Source of the DNA: Hyphomicrobiaceae bacterium
GTDB lineage: Bacteria; Pseudomonadota; Alphaproteobacteria; Rhizobiales; Hyphomicrobiaceae
Direction of reading: 5' to 3'
NCBI GenBank assembly: GCA_024281145.1
Contig: JAMXLN010000370.1
Span: 1-51,137 of the forward strand
DNA length: 51,137 nt
Below the pieces are notes generated by a model. That model searched no databases and had not been told where the DNA came from. It was given only the letters and a program-made list of their open reading frames with translations. Every line of letters begins with the position of its first letter. Positions within the stretch are counted from its first letter, which is position 1. Made by a program: the position numbers and the translations under genes. Shown piece by piece: positions 32,227-40,984 of the stretch.

Positions 32227-33212
32227 TCGAAGATGAGGCCCATGATGCCGTTGGGCGCGATGACGACGAACACGACGAGCAGCACACCTACGAGCAGGAG
32301 ATTGACCGCGGAGGAGATGGTCACAGTGGCGATTTGCTGCATGGAGCCCAACAGGATTGCGCCGATGAGGGGGCCTGCCCAGCTGGTCGTGCCACCGATC
32401 ATCGGCATGGCGATCGAATTGACCGCATACTGCAGGCCAAACGTACCCGCAGGCTCCACGTAACCGATATAGTAGGGGTAAGGCGCACCGGCCATGCCCA
32501 TTAAGGCGCCGGAGATGGCCGTGGCAATGAGCTTCAGTCGCAGCGTCGGAACTCCGGCCGCCTCTGCCGCCATCTCGTCATCGCGGATGGTGGCAAAGCC
32601 ATAACCCAGACGCGAGCGCTCGATCAGGCGCGCAACCGATAGCGCAACGGCCGCGAGCAGCAGCATGATCGCAAACAGGTACTGGACATAACCGAGTTTG
32701 AAGCCGACCATGGGAAGGCTCTCCTCCCGGATGATGTAGGCGCCGCGCGAGCCTCCGACGAACTCCCAATTGATGACGAGCGTCTGCAGCACGACGGCCA
32801 TCGCCAACGTGGCGATCGCGAAGAACACCCCGCGCAGCCGCAATGTGAGATAGCCCATACCGAGACCGATCACGCCCGCTACGGCACCACTCAGAATGAC
32901 AAGCGCGGGAACCGAGAGCGGGAAAAGCGGCTGCAGCAGTTCGCCTAGCGTGCCCGACAGGTAGCGGCCCGAGTTGGCTCCGATCTTGTGCAGGGCCACG
33001 GTGGTATAGGTGCCGATGGCGAAGAATGCAGCCGTGCCGAAGTTCACATAGCCGCAGTACCCGCCAAGGATATTCCAGGCGGTTGCGAGCACGATGAACT
33101 GAAGCACGACGTACCCGGCGAAGAACAGGTAATCGCTCCGGATGGCGAGAGCGAGAGCAAACACGCCGGCGCCAGCGGCCACCATGAGCAATGAGAATTT
33201 CCACGGCCGCAT
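32199..33212 (-). CDS. livM: branched-chain amino acid type ABC transporter permease (LivM-like)
   Basis: Multi-TM; ILGGYCGYVNFGTAAFFAIGTYTTV; RSRLGYGFATIRDDEMAAEAAGVPTLRLKLIA. Confidence 0.9.
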   Translation of the reverse strand: MRPWKFSLLMVAAGAGVFALALAIRSDYLFFAGYVVLQFIVLATAWNILGGYCGYVNFGTAAFFAIGTYTTVALHKIGANSGRYLSGTLGELLQPLFPLSVPALVILSGAVAGVIGLGMGYLTLRLRGVFFAIATLAMAVVLQTLVINWEFVGGSRGAYIIREESLPMVGFKLGYVQYLFAIMLLLAAVALSVARLIERSRLGYGFATIRDDEMAAEAAGVPTLRLKLIATAISGALMGMAGAPYPYYIGYVEPAGTFGLQYAVNSIAMPMIGGTTSWAGPLIGAILLGSMQQIATVTISSAVNLLLVGVLLVVFVVIAPNGIMGLIFDWQHARRKP

Positions 33213-33215
33213 GGA

Positions 33216-34091
33216 TTAGCGCCCCAAGATGCCGGCGGGCCGTACCGCCAGCGTGGCAAGCAGGAAACCAAAGGACACCGCCGGCGCCCACGATGGCCCG
33301 TAGAACGTAGCCGTGAAGCTTTCCACGACACCCAGCAGCATGGCGGCAATGACCGCGCCGGGTAGGCTGCCCATGCCGCCCAGCACGCAGATCGCGAATG
33401 CGCGACCGATGTACTCGCGCCCAACCGATGGCTCGACCGGCTGGATGATGATCAAAAAGGCACCTGCCAGCGCCGCCGTGGCTATGGAGACACCGAACGC
33501 CACCCGCTTGATGCGGGTCGGATTGGCAGCCAGCAGTTGCAGCGCCAGCTGATCTTGCGCCACCGCCTGGATGGCGCGGCCGATGAAGCTCTTCATCAGG
33601 AATAGTTGCAGGCCCAGGACCATCAGCAGCGACACCACGCATGGCACCAGCATGCGCAGCGGCAAATCGACGAAGCCGATGTGCCATGTCGGCCCGATGT
33701 AACGCGCCTCCACGTAACGGTAGTCGACCCCGAAGGCCAGGATCAGACCCACCTCCGTGATGAACAGCAAGCCGAAGAAGAAGGCGAGCCCGCGCAAGGC
33801 CTCCTGCCCGCGCCTCTCGAAAGCGGCGTAGTAAACGAGGTAGATGCCCATGCCTAGGAAATAGAACACCGGCAGCATGACGATGGCGGTTACCACCGGA
33901 TCGGCCCCCGTTGTCGAGTTGATGATGTAGACAATGTAGGAGCCAAGAATGATGAAGCCTGGATGGGCGATGTTGACGATGTCGAGCATGCCGAACGAAA
34001 TCGATATGCCGGCCGTCACGGAGGCGTAGAACCCGCCAATCAGGAGGCCAGCCACGACGGCGTTGATCAGAAGGTCCACAGGAATATCCAT
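33216..34091 (-). CDS. livH: branched-chain amino acid type ABC transporter permease (LivH-like)
   Basis: Start ATG 34091 MDIPVDLLINAVVAGLLIGGFYASVTAGISISFGMLDIVNIAHPGFIILGSYIVY; RAIQAVAQDQLALQLLAANPTRIKR. Confidence 0.9.
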   Translation of the reverse strand: MDIPVDLLINAVVAGLLIGGFYASVTAGISISFGMLDIVNIAHPGFIILGSYIVYIINSTTGADPVVTAIVMLPVFYFLGMGIYLVYYAAFERRGQEALRGLAFFFGLLFITEVGLILAFGVDYRYVEARYIGPTWHIGFVDLPLRMLVPCVVSLLMVLGLQLFLMKSFIGRAIQAVAQDQLALQLLAANPTRIKRVAFGVSIATAALAGAFLIIIQPVEPSVGREYIGRAFAICVLGGMGSLPGAVIAAMLLGVVESFTATFYGPSWAPAVSFGFLLATLAVRPAGILGR

Positions 34092-34565
34092 AGTGATCCC
34101 TCTTGCCCAGCATTGCGAGATCGCGCGTGCCCGGGGACGGCCTGCCATGGCCCGTTCCCATGGCGACCCGGCGCGGAAAATCGCTCAAGCAAGGGGCTCC
34201 TCCCGAAAATGAGCCGCTCTAGTGGCACGCGGCTGGCGGGCCATTTAGCAGCAACGCTTGGTGCTTGGCTATCCCGCAGCGAGGTGGCTCCGTCAGCGGA
34301 TTGTTGGTCGTGCTTTTTTAGCCGCCGCGGTTGGCCCATGAGCCGGCTCGAGCGCTCGCCGATGGCGCTCCCGGAACGCGCATTCGCGATGTCAGGTCGA
34401 TGCCCTAGGTGGTGGCGGGCAGGGAAGGCGTGGAACGTGCACAGGCCGCGTTCTACGCCGATCCCACCGCCTGCTGGCCGAAACCGCGCTCCTCCACTCC
34501 CGCGAACCGGCAGGTTAATCGCCTTGCCGAGCCTGCGATTGCCGCAGCGAAGCGTCCCCCAGCAG

Positions 34566-36617
34566 CTATTCGGCCGCGGCCTTGTGCGCAGACAGCACGT
34601 TGTCCGCCAGTCGCCCCGTCAGCTCGGCCAGGTGATGGAACTTGGACGAGAAGGTGCCTACGCCAGCGGTCGCTGAGCGCAGCTCCACGATCAAGTCGGC
34701 CATCTCCGACTCTGGGATCTGCGCGCGCACCACATCCCAGCCGGGCCACCCCTCGCGTGCGTCGAAGCCCAGGATCTGCCCGCGACGCTGGGGAATGATG
34801 CCGTTAATGCGGGCGGTGGCGTCGGTGGGAATGGCGATCTCCACTTCCATGATGGGCTCAAGCAATACAGGATTGCACTTGGGCATGCCCTCGGCCATGG
34901 CGATGCGGCCGGCCTGCCGGAACGCCATGTCGGAGGAATCCACCGAATGGTAGGAGCCATCGGTGAGCGTCACCGAGACATCGACCACCGGAAAACCGCC
35001 CAGTGGCCCGCGTTGCAGGTAGTCCGCCACGCCGATCTCGACCGAAGGAATAAACTGGCGCGGCACCACCCCGCCCGTGATCGTCTCGGCAAATTGGAAG
35101 CCAGTGCCGCGCACCAAGGGTTTGATCTCGAGCACCACATCACCAAACTGACCGTGCCCACCCGACTGCTTCTTGTGCCGACCTCGGATCTCGATACCCT
35201 TGCGGATGGTTTCCTTGTAAGGCAACTGGCGCGGCTTGGACACGGCGTCCACCCCATACTTGCGCTTGAGGCGTTCGAGCGCCACGCGCAGGTGCATCTC
35301 GCCCTGGCCCCATAACACCATCTGGTGCGTGTCCTTGGCATGCTGGAGCCGGAGCGAGGGATCCTCCTCCATCAGGCGCCCCAGTGCGCCCGTGAGCTTC
35401 ACCTCGTCCTTGCGGTCCTTCACACCGATCGCCATGCCGAACACCGGCTCCGGTGCATCCGGCACCTTCACTTGCGTGCCGCCGGCCCTCTCGGTCGACA
35501 GCGTTTCGCCCGAGTAGATCTTCTCAAGCCGTCCGAGCGCCACTGTCTCTCCGGCCCTGGCGGCGGCCCGCTTCTTGGCCTCCTGGCCCAGCATCCCGAA
35601 TGCCGCCGCAGCGCGCTCCTCGGACCTGGCGCCCTGCACAACCGTGCCTTCGCCAAATTCGCCCGACAGCACGCGTACCAGCGAGAGCTTGCCGCCATGC
35701 GGGGTATACATGGTCTTGAGCACGAGCCCAGCGGATTTGGCGTTCTCAAGCTTCAACCGCTTCGCGGTGCGGTCCACAAACGGCGCTTCGTGGCGCAGGG
35801 CCTTGAGCAGCCGCAGAATACCGTTGCCGTTCTCGGCCGAACCAAGCAACACCGGAACAATTAGACCCTCCTGCAAGTCCTTGATGAGGTCGGCGAACAC
35901 CTTGTCGCGGGGCGGTTGCGCATCCGACAGCAGCTGCTCCATCAATTCGTCATCGTAGTCGGCGAGCTGCTCGAGCATCTTGAAGCGCGCTTCGCTCTCG
36001 CGCTCCTTGATGGACGTCGGCATCTCAATTACCTCCGACTGGGCATGCGCGCGATAGACAAAGGCGCGCTCAAGCGCGAGGTCGACGAAGCCCGAGGCCG
36101 CGCCGTTCTCCCAGATCGGTATCTGACGCAGCACCAGCGGCCGCGAACTGGCTGGCTGCAGGATCGGGAGGATGTCACGCACACCAGTGTCGAAACTGTC
36201 GATCTTGTTCAGGAACAGAAATCGGGGAATGCCGCGGTCTTCGAGCTGCTTCAGGATCAGCTGCAGCGCCGGAACGCGCTTGGGATCGGGCTCGCAGACC
36301 ACGACAGCGGCATCGCAGCCGGTGAGCGCAAGCGCACCCTCGTGCTGAAATTCTATGGAACCGGGGGCGTCAATGAAGGTGAAGTTATCGCCGAGGAAGC
36401 TGACGTCGGCAACGTTGAGCTCGACGCTCATGCCATGGTCGCGAGCTTCTTGGCTGGCGTCACCCGCCGTGTTCCGATCAGCGACCCGACCTTGGCGTGT
36501 CACAACGCCGGTGCGTGCCAGGATTGCTTCCAGAAGTGTCGTCTTGCCCGAGAGATAAGGCCCAACGAGTGCGATGCAGCGGGAGCTGCGGCCGCCTGGG
36601 CCGGCGGATTGCCCCAT
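34566..36617 (-). CDS. elongation factor G-like GTPase
   Basis: 683 aa; G1 GPYLSGKTT, G3 DAPGSIEF, G4 NKID; EF-G domains III-V (RRGQILGFDAREGWPGWDVVRAQIPESEM). Confidence 0.92.
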   Translation of the reverse strand: MGQSAGPGGRSSRCIALVGPYLSGKTTLLEAILARTGVVTRQGRVADRNTAGDASQEARDHGMSVELNVADVSFLGDNFTFIDAPGSIEFQHEGALALTGCDAAVVVCEPDPKRVPALQLILKQLEDRGIPRFLFLNKIDSFDTGVRDILPILQPASSRPLVLRQIPIWENGAASGFVDLALERAFVYRAHAQSEVIEMPTSIKERESEARFKMLEQLADYDDELMEQLLSDAQPPRDKVFADLIKDLQEGLIVPVLLGSAENGNGILRLLKALRHEAPFVDRTAKRLKLENAKSAGLVLKTMYTPHGGKLSLVRVLSGEFGEGTVVQGARSEERAAAAFGMLGQEAKKRAAARAGETVALGRLEKIYSGETLSTERAGGTQVKVPDAPEPVFGMAIGVKDRKDEVKLTGALGRLMEEDPSLRLQHAKDTHQMVLWGQGEMHLRVALERLKRKYGVDAVSKPRQLPYKETIRKGIEIRGRHKKQSGGHGQFGDVVLEIKPLVRGTGFQFAETITGGVVPRQFIPSVEIGVADYLQRGPLGGFPVVDVSVTLTDGSYHSVDSSDMAFRQAGRIAMAEGMPKCNPVLLEPIMEVEIAIPTDATARINGIIPQRRGQILGFDAREGWPGWDVVRAQIPESEMADLIVELRSATAGVGTFSSKFHHLAELTGRLADNVLSAHKAAAE

Positions 36618-37091
36618 GGAGTCCTCCTTGAGATTGGCTCAGGCAACGGAACGCGACCCGCGCGCGCCCGCGCGCCTGAGCATCCGGGGCGCGTGACAGT
36701 ATCGTGAACCTGCCTCGACGCGAGCGCAAGCGCTAACGGCCTTGTGCCGGGCGGCAGCCATGAGGCCTCAAGCTTGAGGGATGAGGAATCAGGAACTTGG
36801 CCTGAGGTACCAAGGCGTGCGAGCTTAGGCATAAGGTAGGGATAGGCAGCGCCTGGCATGGGAGTTTGGTGAGCCTCTCCATTCAGCACCGGCACACAAG
36901 ACCGCTGCTCAACCGCAACTCTCTCTTTCCGCCCAAATCCCTTTCGCCCAAGTCCCATGGCAACTCACGCAACAAACGCGGGGACCAGAACCCAAGAGCA
37001 CAGCGGCGCGCCTGGTCATAGGAGTCTCGCAGCGCAACATGAGTGCGCTTGCGCAGCAGCCCGTGCGCGAATGAGCTGATCACGCAATGTT

Positions 37092-37133
37092 GCAAAATTT
37101 TGCTTGACGGGCTGCACGAGCACGCGGCTTACT
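37092..37133 (+). promoter_or_regulatory. candidate sigma70-type promoter with adjacent 12-bp palindrome
   Basis: Perfect palindrome GCAAAATTTTGC 37092-37103 directly abutting TTGACG (37104-37109), 18-bp spacer, CTTACT (37128-37133). Confidence 0.45.
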
Positions 37134-37275
37134 CTTTATAAGGCGTGATGCCGGCACGGCAGCGACGGTTGGTGGGACGGCGCACAGACGGCGAACGCTG
37201 CGCCCACAAAGGCAAGGTTGTCGAGCCCGGCTGTGAGTGAAGGAACGCCTAGCCGGGCTTGCGAGCTCTTGTACG

Positions 37276-37512
37276 ATGGGTATCGAGACCTTGAACACCG
37301 CCGTGCACGCCGCCGGCTTCGCCATGGCGACGTCGGACGAGCCTGCGGACGACCCCAGACCTGACAAGTTGTTGCAGAGCGAGGCGTGGCGTCCGGGCGA
37401 GGCCGCTCTGCTCAGTCCGGATGATGCGGCGGCGTCAAAAGCTTCCCCTCCCAGCATCGCCGAGCGGCTCAAAGGTGTCCTCGGTTTGCTGGGTCGTGGC
37501 GCACCAGCGTGA
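37276..37512 (+). CDS. hypothetical small protein
   Basis: MGIETLNTAVHAAGFAMATSDEPADDPRPDKLLQSEAWRPGEAALLSPDDAAASKASPPSIAERLKGVLGLLGRGAPA; weak support, alternative GTG start 37237. Confidence 0.35.
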   Translation: MGIETLNTAVHAAGFAMATSDEPADDPRPDKLLQSEAWRPGEAALLSPDDAAASKASPPSIAERLKGVLGLLGRGAPA

Positions 37513-37711
37513 CGCGTGGGCTGATCCGATCAGCAGCACGACGCCCGTGCGTCCCACGATGCAAAGTTGGCATGCTGAGGAGTGGACCGCCACGCAGGTC
37601 CTAAGTGCTCGGCAGAATCTCTCCTGACAGCTCGATGATCGCACGTTGAGCGATCGGGTGCGAGCAGACGCGCGGCCGCCGTCGTGAGCCACCGGCCACC
37701 CCGGCGGGTGC

Positions 37712-38200
37712 TCATGAACCCTCTCCCAGGTCGCGCTCGAACAAGAGGACGCGTGGTCCAGTTGTCGTCTCGCCAATGTGCCGGAAGCCCAGCGCGCGAT
37801 AGAGGGCCTGGGCGGCCGTCATGCCGGGCAGCGTGTCAAGACAAATGCGCCGGTAGCCAAGCCGGCAAGCCTCGGCCATGACCGCCCGCGCCAGCGCGCC
37901 TCCGAGCCCGCTGCCCCGTTCCCCCGGGCGCACGTAGAGACGCTTCATCTCACAAACATCGGGCCTTCCCGGCACAGGCCGCAGGGCGACGCAGCCGAGG
38001 AACTCCTCGCCGCCAGCTCGGCGCGCCAGCAACATGGTACCCCTTGGCGGCGCGTAGTTGCCGGGCAAGCTGGCAACTTCCGCATCAAAGCCCTGGAAGC
38101 ATAGCGAAACTCCAGTGTCAGCCTGGTATTCGCGCAGCAGGTCCACGATCCGTTGCCGGTCGCGTTCGCTGAAGCCGTACTCGAGCACAACCTTTGACAT
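37712..38200 (-). CDS. GNAT family N-acetyltransferase
   Basis: MSKVVLEYGFSERDRQRIVDLLREYQADTG...CEMKRLYVRPGERGSGLGGALARAVMAEACRLGYRRICLDTLPGMTAAQALYRALGFRHI. Confidence 0.92.
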   Translation of the reverse strand: MSKVVLEYGFSERDRQRIVDLLREYQADTGVSLCFQGFDAEVASLPGNYAPPRGTMLLARRAGGEEFLGCVALRPVPGRPDVCEMKRLYVRPGERGSGLGGALARAVMAEACRLGYRRICLDTLPGMTAAQALYRALGFRHIGETTTGPRVLLFERDLGEGS

Positions 38201-38385
38201 GCCAATCACAGCAGCATCAGCGCGCAGGCCGCGGCGACAAGTAAGGCCAATGCGATCCGCCGATACCGACGGCACTGCAGGCACTCCCCAGCCAGCTGCA
38301 ATCTCCCCAGCTTGGTCATCAGTTGACCTTGAGCGCGAAAGATCGCTCTGGCAAGATCGTCAGGTTCGGTGTCGGGGGTTGCGAC

Positions 38386-38694
38386 ATGAATGTCATTCCA
38401 TTCCCGCGGGAACGGTCCCAGCGCGCGTTGACGGGCGCTGTCGAGCCGCCGGTGGCCCTGGGCCGGCCGATAGCGGACGCGAGGGCATCATCGCGCGAGG
38501 ACGAACTCGAGGAGTTCGAAGACCGCCGGCGCGTGCAGCAAAACCTCGCCGCCTGTCTGCTGGTCGTCGTCCTCGTCGTCACTGGGGCCTGGATCGTTGA
38601 GCGCCTCAAGATCTATTCGCGCACGCTTGCTTGCCTCGAATCCGGTCACCGTCATTGTATTGTCCTCGACCCGCGGCATCTTCCATCGCGCTGA
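38386..38694 (+). CDS. hypothetical single-TM protein
   Basis: MNVIPFPRERSQRALTG...RRRVQQNLAACLLVVVLVVTGAWIVERLKIYSRTLACLESGHRHCIVLD. Confidence 0.65.
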   Translation: MNVIPFPRERSQRALTGAVEPPVALGRPIADARASSREDELEEFEDRRRVQQNLAACLLVVVLVVTGAWIVERLKIYSRTLACLESGHRHCIVLDPRHLPSR

Positions 38695-38776
38695 AACAAG
38701 AGCGCGCCGCGCCAGGCGAGCGCGCCGTCGTGCGCGAAGGCGCCGGGGTTTCGAAGCGGCAGTCAAACCAGCGGTT

Positions 38777-39568
38777 CTAGCGCTGCTCCAGCTGCGCATA
38801 AACCGCGCTCGCCAGTCCCATCAGCTCATCGCGGCCAAGCCGACCTGCGATCGCGTAGGCGAGCGGGCGGTCGACCCAGTAGAAGGCGCCAAAGCCGTCG
38901 CGCTCAGCGAATTGGAAGGCAGTGTTGTTGAGCCCCGTCTCCTTGCGCAGGTAGAGCGTGAGCCGCCGGCCGGCGCCGTCCTCGTACATGAATTGGGCTG
39001 CGGGAAGGCCGCGGTCCGGTAGGAGGCGGCCGCCCACCAGTTTCCAGCCCAGCGCCGACAGTGTTGGCGCCCGCACATTGGCGCCGAGGCGCTTGGTCAG
39101 CCACTGCACAAGATGGGTTTCCTCGGCCGCCCCCACCTCCACGGGATGGCGCACCTCCGGCACATAAACGCTGTGCGCACCGATGGCGGTAGCAACGAAT
39201 GCACTCTCCGGCCTGCGGGTCTCCACCGTCAGACCCCGGATGACGTAGCCCGCGGCGGCAGCCAATGCAGCGATCAACACCGCGACGAGCACTTCAATCC
39301 ATCGCCGTGTGGAATGGGAACGCTGACCGGCGACGCGCTCGGGCATGCCCGCCAAGACCTGCTTCATGCGCTCGGGCACAGGCGCGTCGAGCCGGCTCGC
39401 ATAGCGCTGCACGATCGCCTCGTTCAGATCGCGAAAGTCGCGCAGCAGGGCTAGCTCGACCGGACTAGCGGCCAGCAGTGCTTCCATCTCCGCCTGTTCC
39501 TCAGCGGCCAACTCACCGTCGAGGTAGGCATGCAGTTCGGCCTCGCCGATGTGGCGCTCGGGTGTCAT
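38777..39568 (-). CDS. transmembrane anti-sigma factor
   Basis: IGEAELHAYLDGELAAEEQAEMEALLAASP N-terminal anti-sigma pattern, central TM (EVLVAVLIAALAAAAGYVI); overlaps ECF sigma stop by 4 bp. Confidence 0.88.
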   Translation of the reverse strand: MTPERHIGEAELHAYLDGELAAEEQAEMEALLAASPVELALLRDFRDLNEAIVQRYASRLDAPVPERMKQVLAGMPERVAGQRSHSTRRWIEVLVAVLIAALAAAAGYVIRGLTVETRRPESAFVATAIGAHSVYVPEVRHPVEVGAAEETHLVQWLTKRLGANVRAPTLSALGWKLVGGRLLPDRGLPAAQFMYEDGAGRRLTLYLRKETGLNNTAFQFAERDGFGAFYWVDRPLAYAIAGRLGRDELMGLASAVYAQLEQR

Positions 39569-40095
39569 TTCACCCTCCGCAGCGAAGCCTGGCCGCTCTT
39601 GCCACCACCCTCAAAGCCGCCTTCATAGCCAAGCAGCGTACGCAAGCGCCCTCGCCCGCGAGCTAAGCGCGACATCACTGTGCCGATGGGAATGGCGAGC
39701 ACCTCGGCCGCCTCGGCATAACTCAAGCCCTCAAGCCCAACCAACAGGACGACCTCGCGTTGTTCGCTCGCCAGCATTTGCAGCGCCCGGTCGAGATCGC
39801 GGCCGCTTGCTCCGTCGGCGGCCGGTGCCGACTGGTCGGCGCCGACGCTGTCAAGACCCACATGCGGCGGTCGGCGCGACTTACGCCTCAGCCCATCAAC
39901 ATGCAGGTTGTGCAGAATCGAAAACAGCCATTTGCGAGGGCTGTCGCCGTCGCGCCATTGCGCCAGCCGGGCCAGCGCCCGCTCCAGCGTATCCTGGATC
40001 AAATCGTCGGCCTCGCCATCATCTCCCGTAAGCGCACGCGCGTAGCGGCGAAGCCTCGGGATTTCGGCTGCAACGGCATCTCCGCGAGATGACAA
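39565..40095 (-). CDS. ECF RNA polymerase sigma factor
   Basis: Sigma2/sigma4: IPRLRRYARALTGDDGEADDLIQDTLERALARLAQW...KWLFSILHNLHVDGLRRKSR...REVVLLVGLEGLSYAEAAEVLAIPIGTVMSRLARGRGRLRTLLG. Proposed TTG start 40095 with upstream GGAAAGG; the ORF-track start 40182 lies upstream of the predicted promoter. Confidence 0.9.
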   Translation of the reverse strand: MSSRGDAVAAEIPRLRRYARALTGDDGEADDLIQDTLERALARLAQWRDGDSPRKWLFSILHNLHVDGLRRKSRRPPHVGLDSVGADQSAPAADGASGRDLDRALQMLASEQREVVLLVGLEGLSYAEAAEVLAIPIGTVMSRLARGRGRLRTLLGYEGGFEGGGKSGQASLRRVK

Positions 40096-40132
40096 TGAGA
40101 AGCCTTTCCGCTGAGGACAGACCAAACGATCT

Positions 40133-40161
40133 GGAGACGACGCAGGGACGCAGTTTATTCC
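40133..40161 (-). promoter_or_regulatory. candidate ECF-type promoter of the sigma/anti-sigma operon
   Basis: Minus strand GGAATA-AACTGCGTCCCTGCGT(16)-CGTCTCC, about 38 nt upstream of the TTG start. Confidence 0.65.
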
Positions 40162-40214
40162 AGCGCGCCCAGGAAGACACACCTATCAGGGACTTTCAAA
40201 ATAAAGTGCACGTC

Positions 40215-40243
40215 GGAATATTTACAGCCCGGGGTCGCCTAGT
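40215..40243 (+). promoter_or_regulatory. weaker candidate ECF-type promoter directed toward the cytochrome gene
   Basis: Plus strand GGAATA-TTTACAGCCCGGGGT(15)-CGCCTA. Confidence 0.35.
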
Positions 40244-40359
40244 ATCTTTGCGAAGCGCGGTTTTGAACGCCGCATGATCGGGTGGGCACAGGCGGAGAGC
40301 TCCTTGACGAGCAACCGTCGGCGTGCACCGAAAGCAGATGCTTGACGAGGAGGAAACCC

Positions 40360-40794
40360 ATGCTTCGTGTCGTGGCGGCCATGGCGGCTCTTGCCATCGG
40401 TGCGACGGTCGTTCTGGCTCAGAACGCCGCTGTCATCGAGCAGCGCAAGCAGGCCATGAAGGCGTTTGGAGGGGCGGCCAAGGGACCTGGCGCCATGAGC
40501 AAGGGCGATGCACCCTTTGAGCTGCCCAAAGTCCAAGCCTCGCTCAAGACCATCCAGGAGACGGCCGTCAAGGCGAAAGGCCTATTCCCTGACGATTCCA
40601 AGGTAGGAGAGACCGACGCGTTGCCCGCGGCTTTCGAGAAGAAGGCCGACCTGCTCGCGCGTTTGGACAGTCTTGCTGCGGCCGCGAAGTCCGCAGAAGG
40701 TGCCATCAAGGACGAGGCCACCTTCAAGGCCGAGTGGCCCAAGGTCGTCTCTCAGTGTGGCGGTTGTCACAAGGAATATCGCAAGCCCAAATGA
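40360..40794 (+). CDS. cytochrome c class II (c'/c-556-like)
   Basis: MLRVVAAMAALAIGATVVLA signal peptide; RKQAMKAFGG...; C-terminal CGGCH heme motif. Confidence 0.88.
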   Translation: MLRVVAAMAALAIGATVVLAQNAAVIEQRKQAMKAFGGAAKGPGAMSKGDAPFELPKVQASLKTIQETAVKAKGLFPDDSKVGETDALPAAFEKKADLLARLDSLAAAAKSAEGAIKDEATFKAEWPKVVSQCGGCHKEYRKPK

Positions 40795-40984
40795 GCCAAC
40801 GGGCCGCCAGAGCAGGGTCAGGCGGCACTCCACAAGCGATTGGCGGGCCCGCAACGGTAGCAACGGGTGCGCGGAGATATCTCAACGCGCCTCTCGCACT
40901 GTTTTGCTGGCCCGCATTCGTGCGCCAGGGCTGAAGCTGACGGCGTCGCGCACCGGTGGCAGCACTGGCTGCAAAGCTAGCGGG

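Noticed and set aside
32578-34188. 536-aa minus-strand ORF
   Set aside because: Runs through livM and livH in another frame; those genes have unmistakable permease sequences, so this is an open frame caused by high GC.
34148-34560. Possible missing LivK or other gene upstream of livH
   Set aside because: All frames read through by eye are low-quality; appears to be a genuine spacer.
35046-35075. GGAATAAACTGG... resembling the ECF promoter -35 element
   Set aside because: Lies inside the EF-G-like coding sequence and lacks a matching CGTC element at the right spacing.
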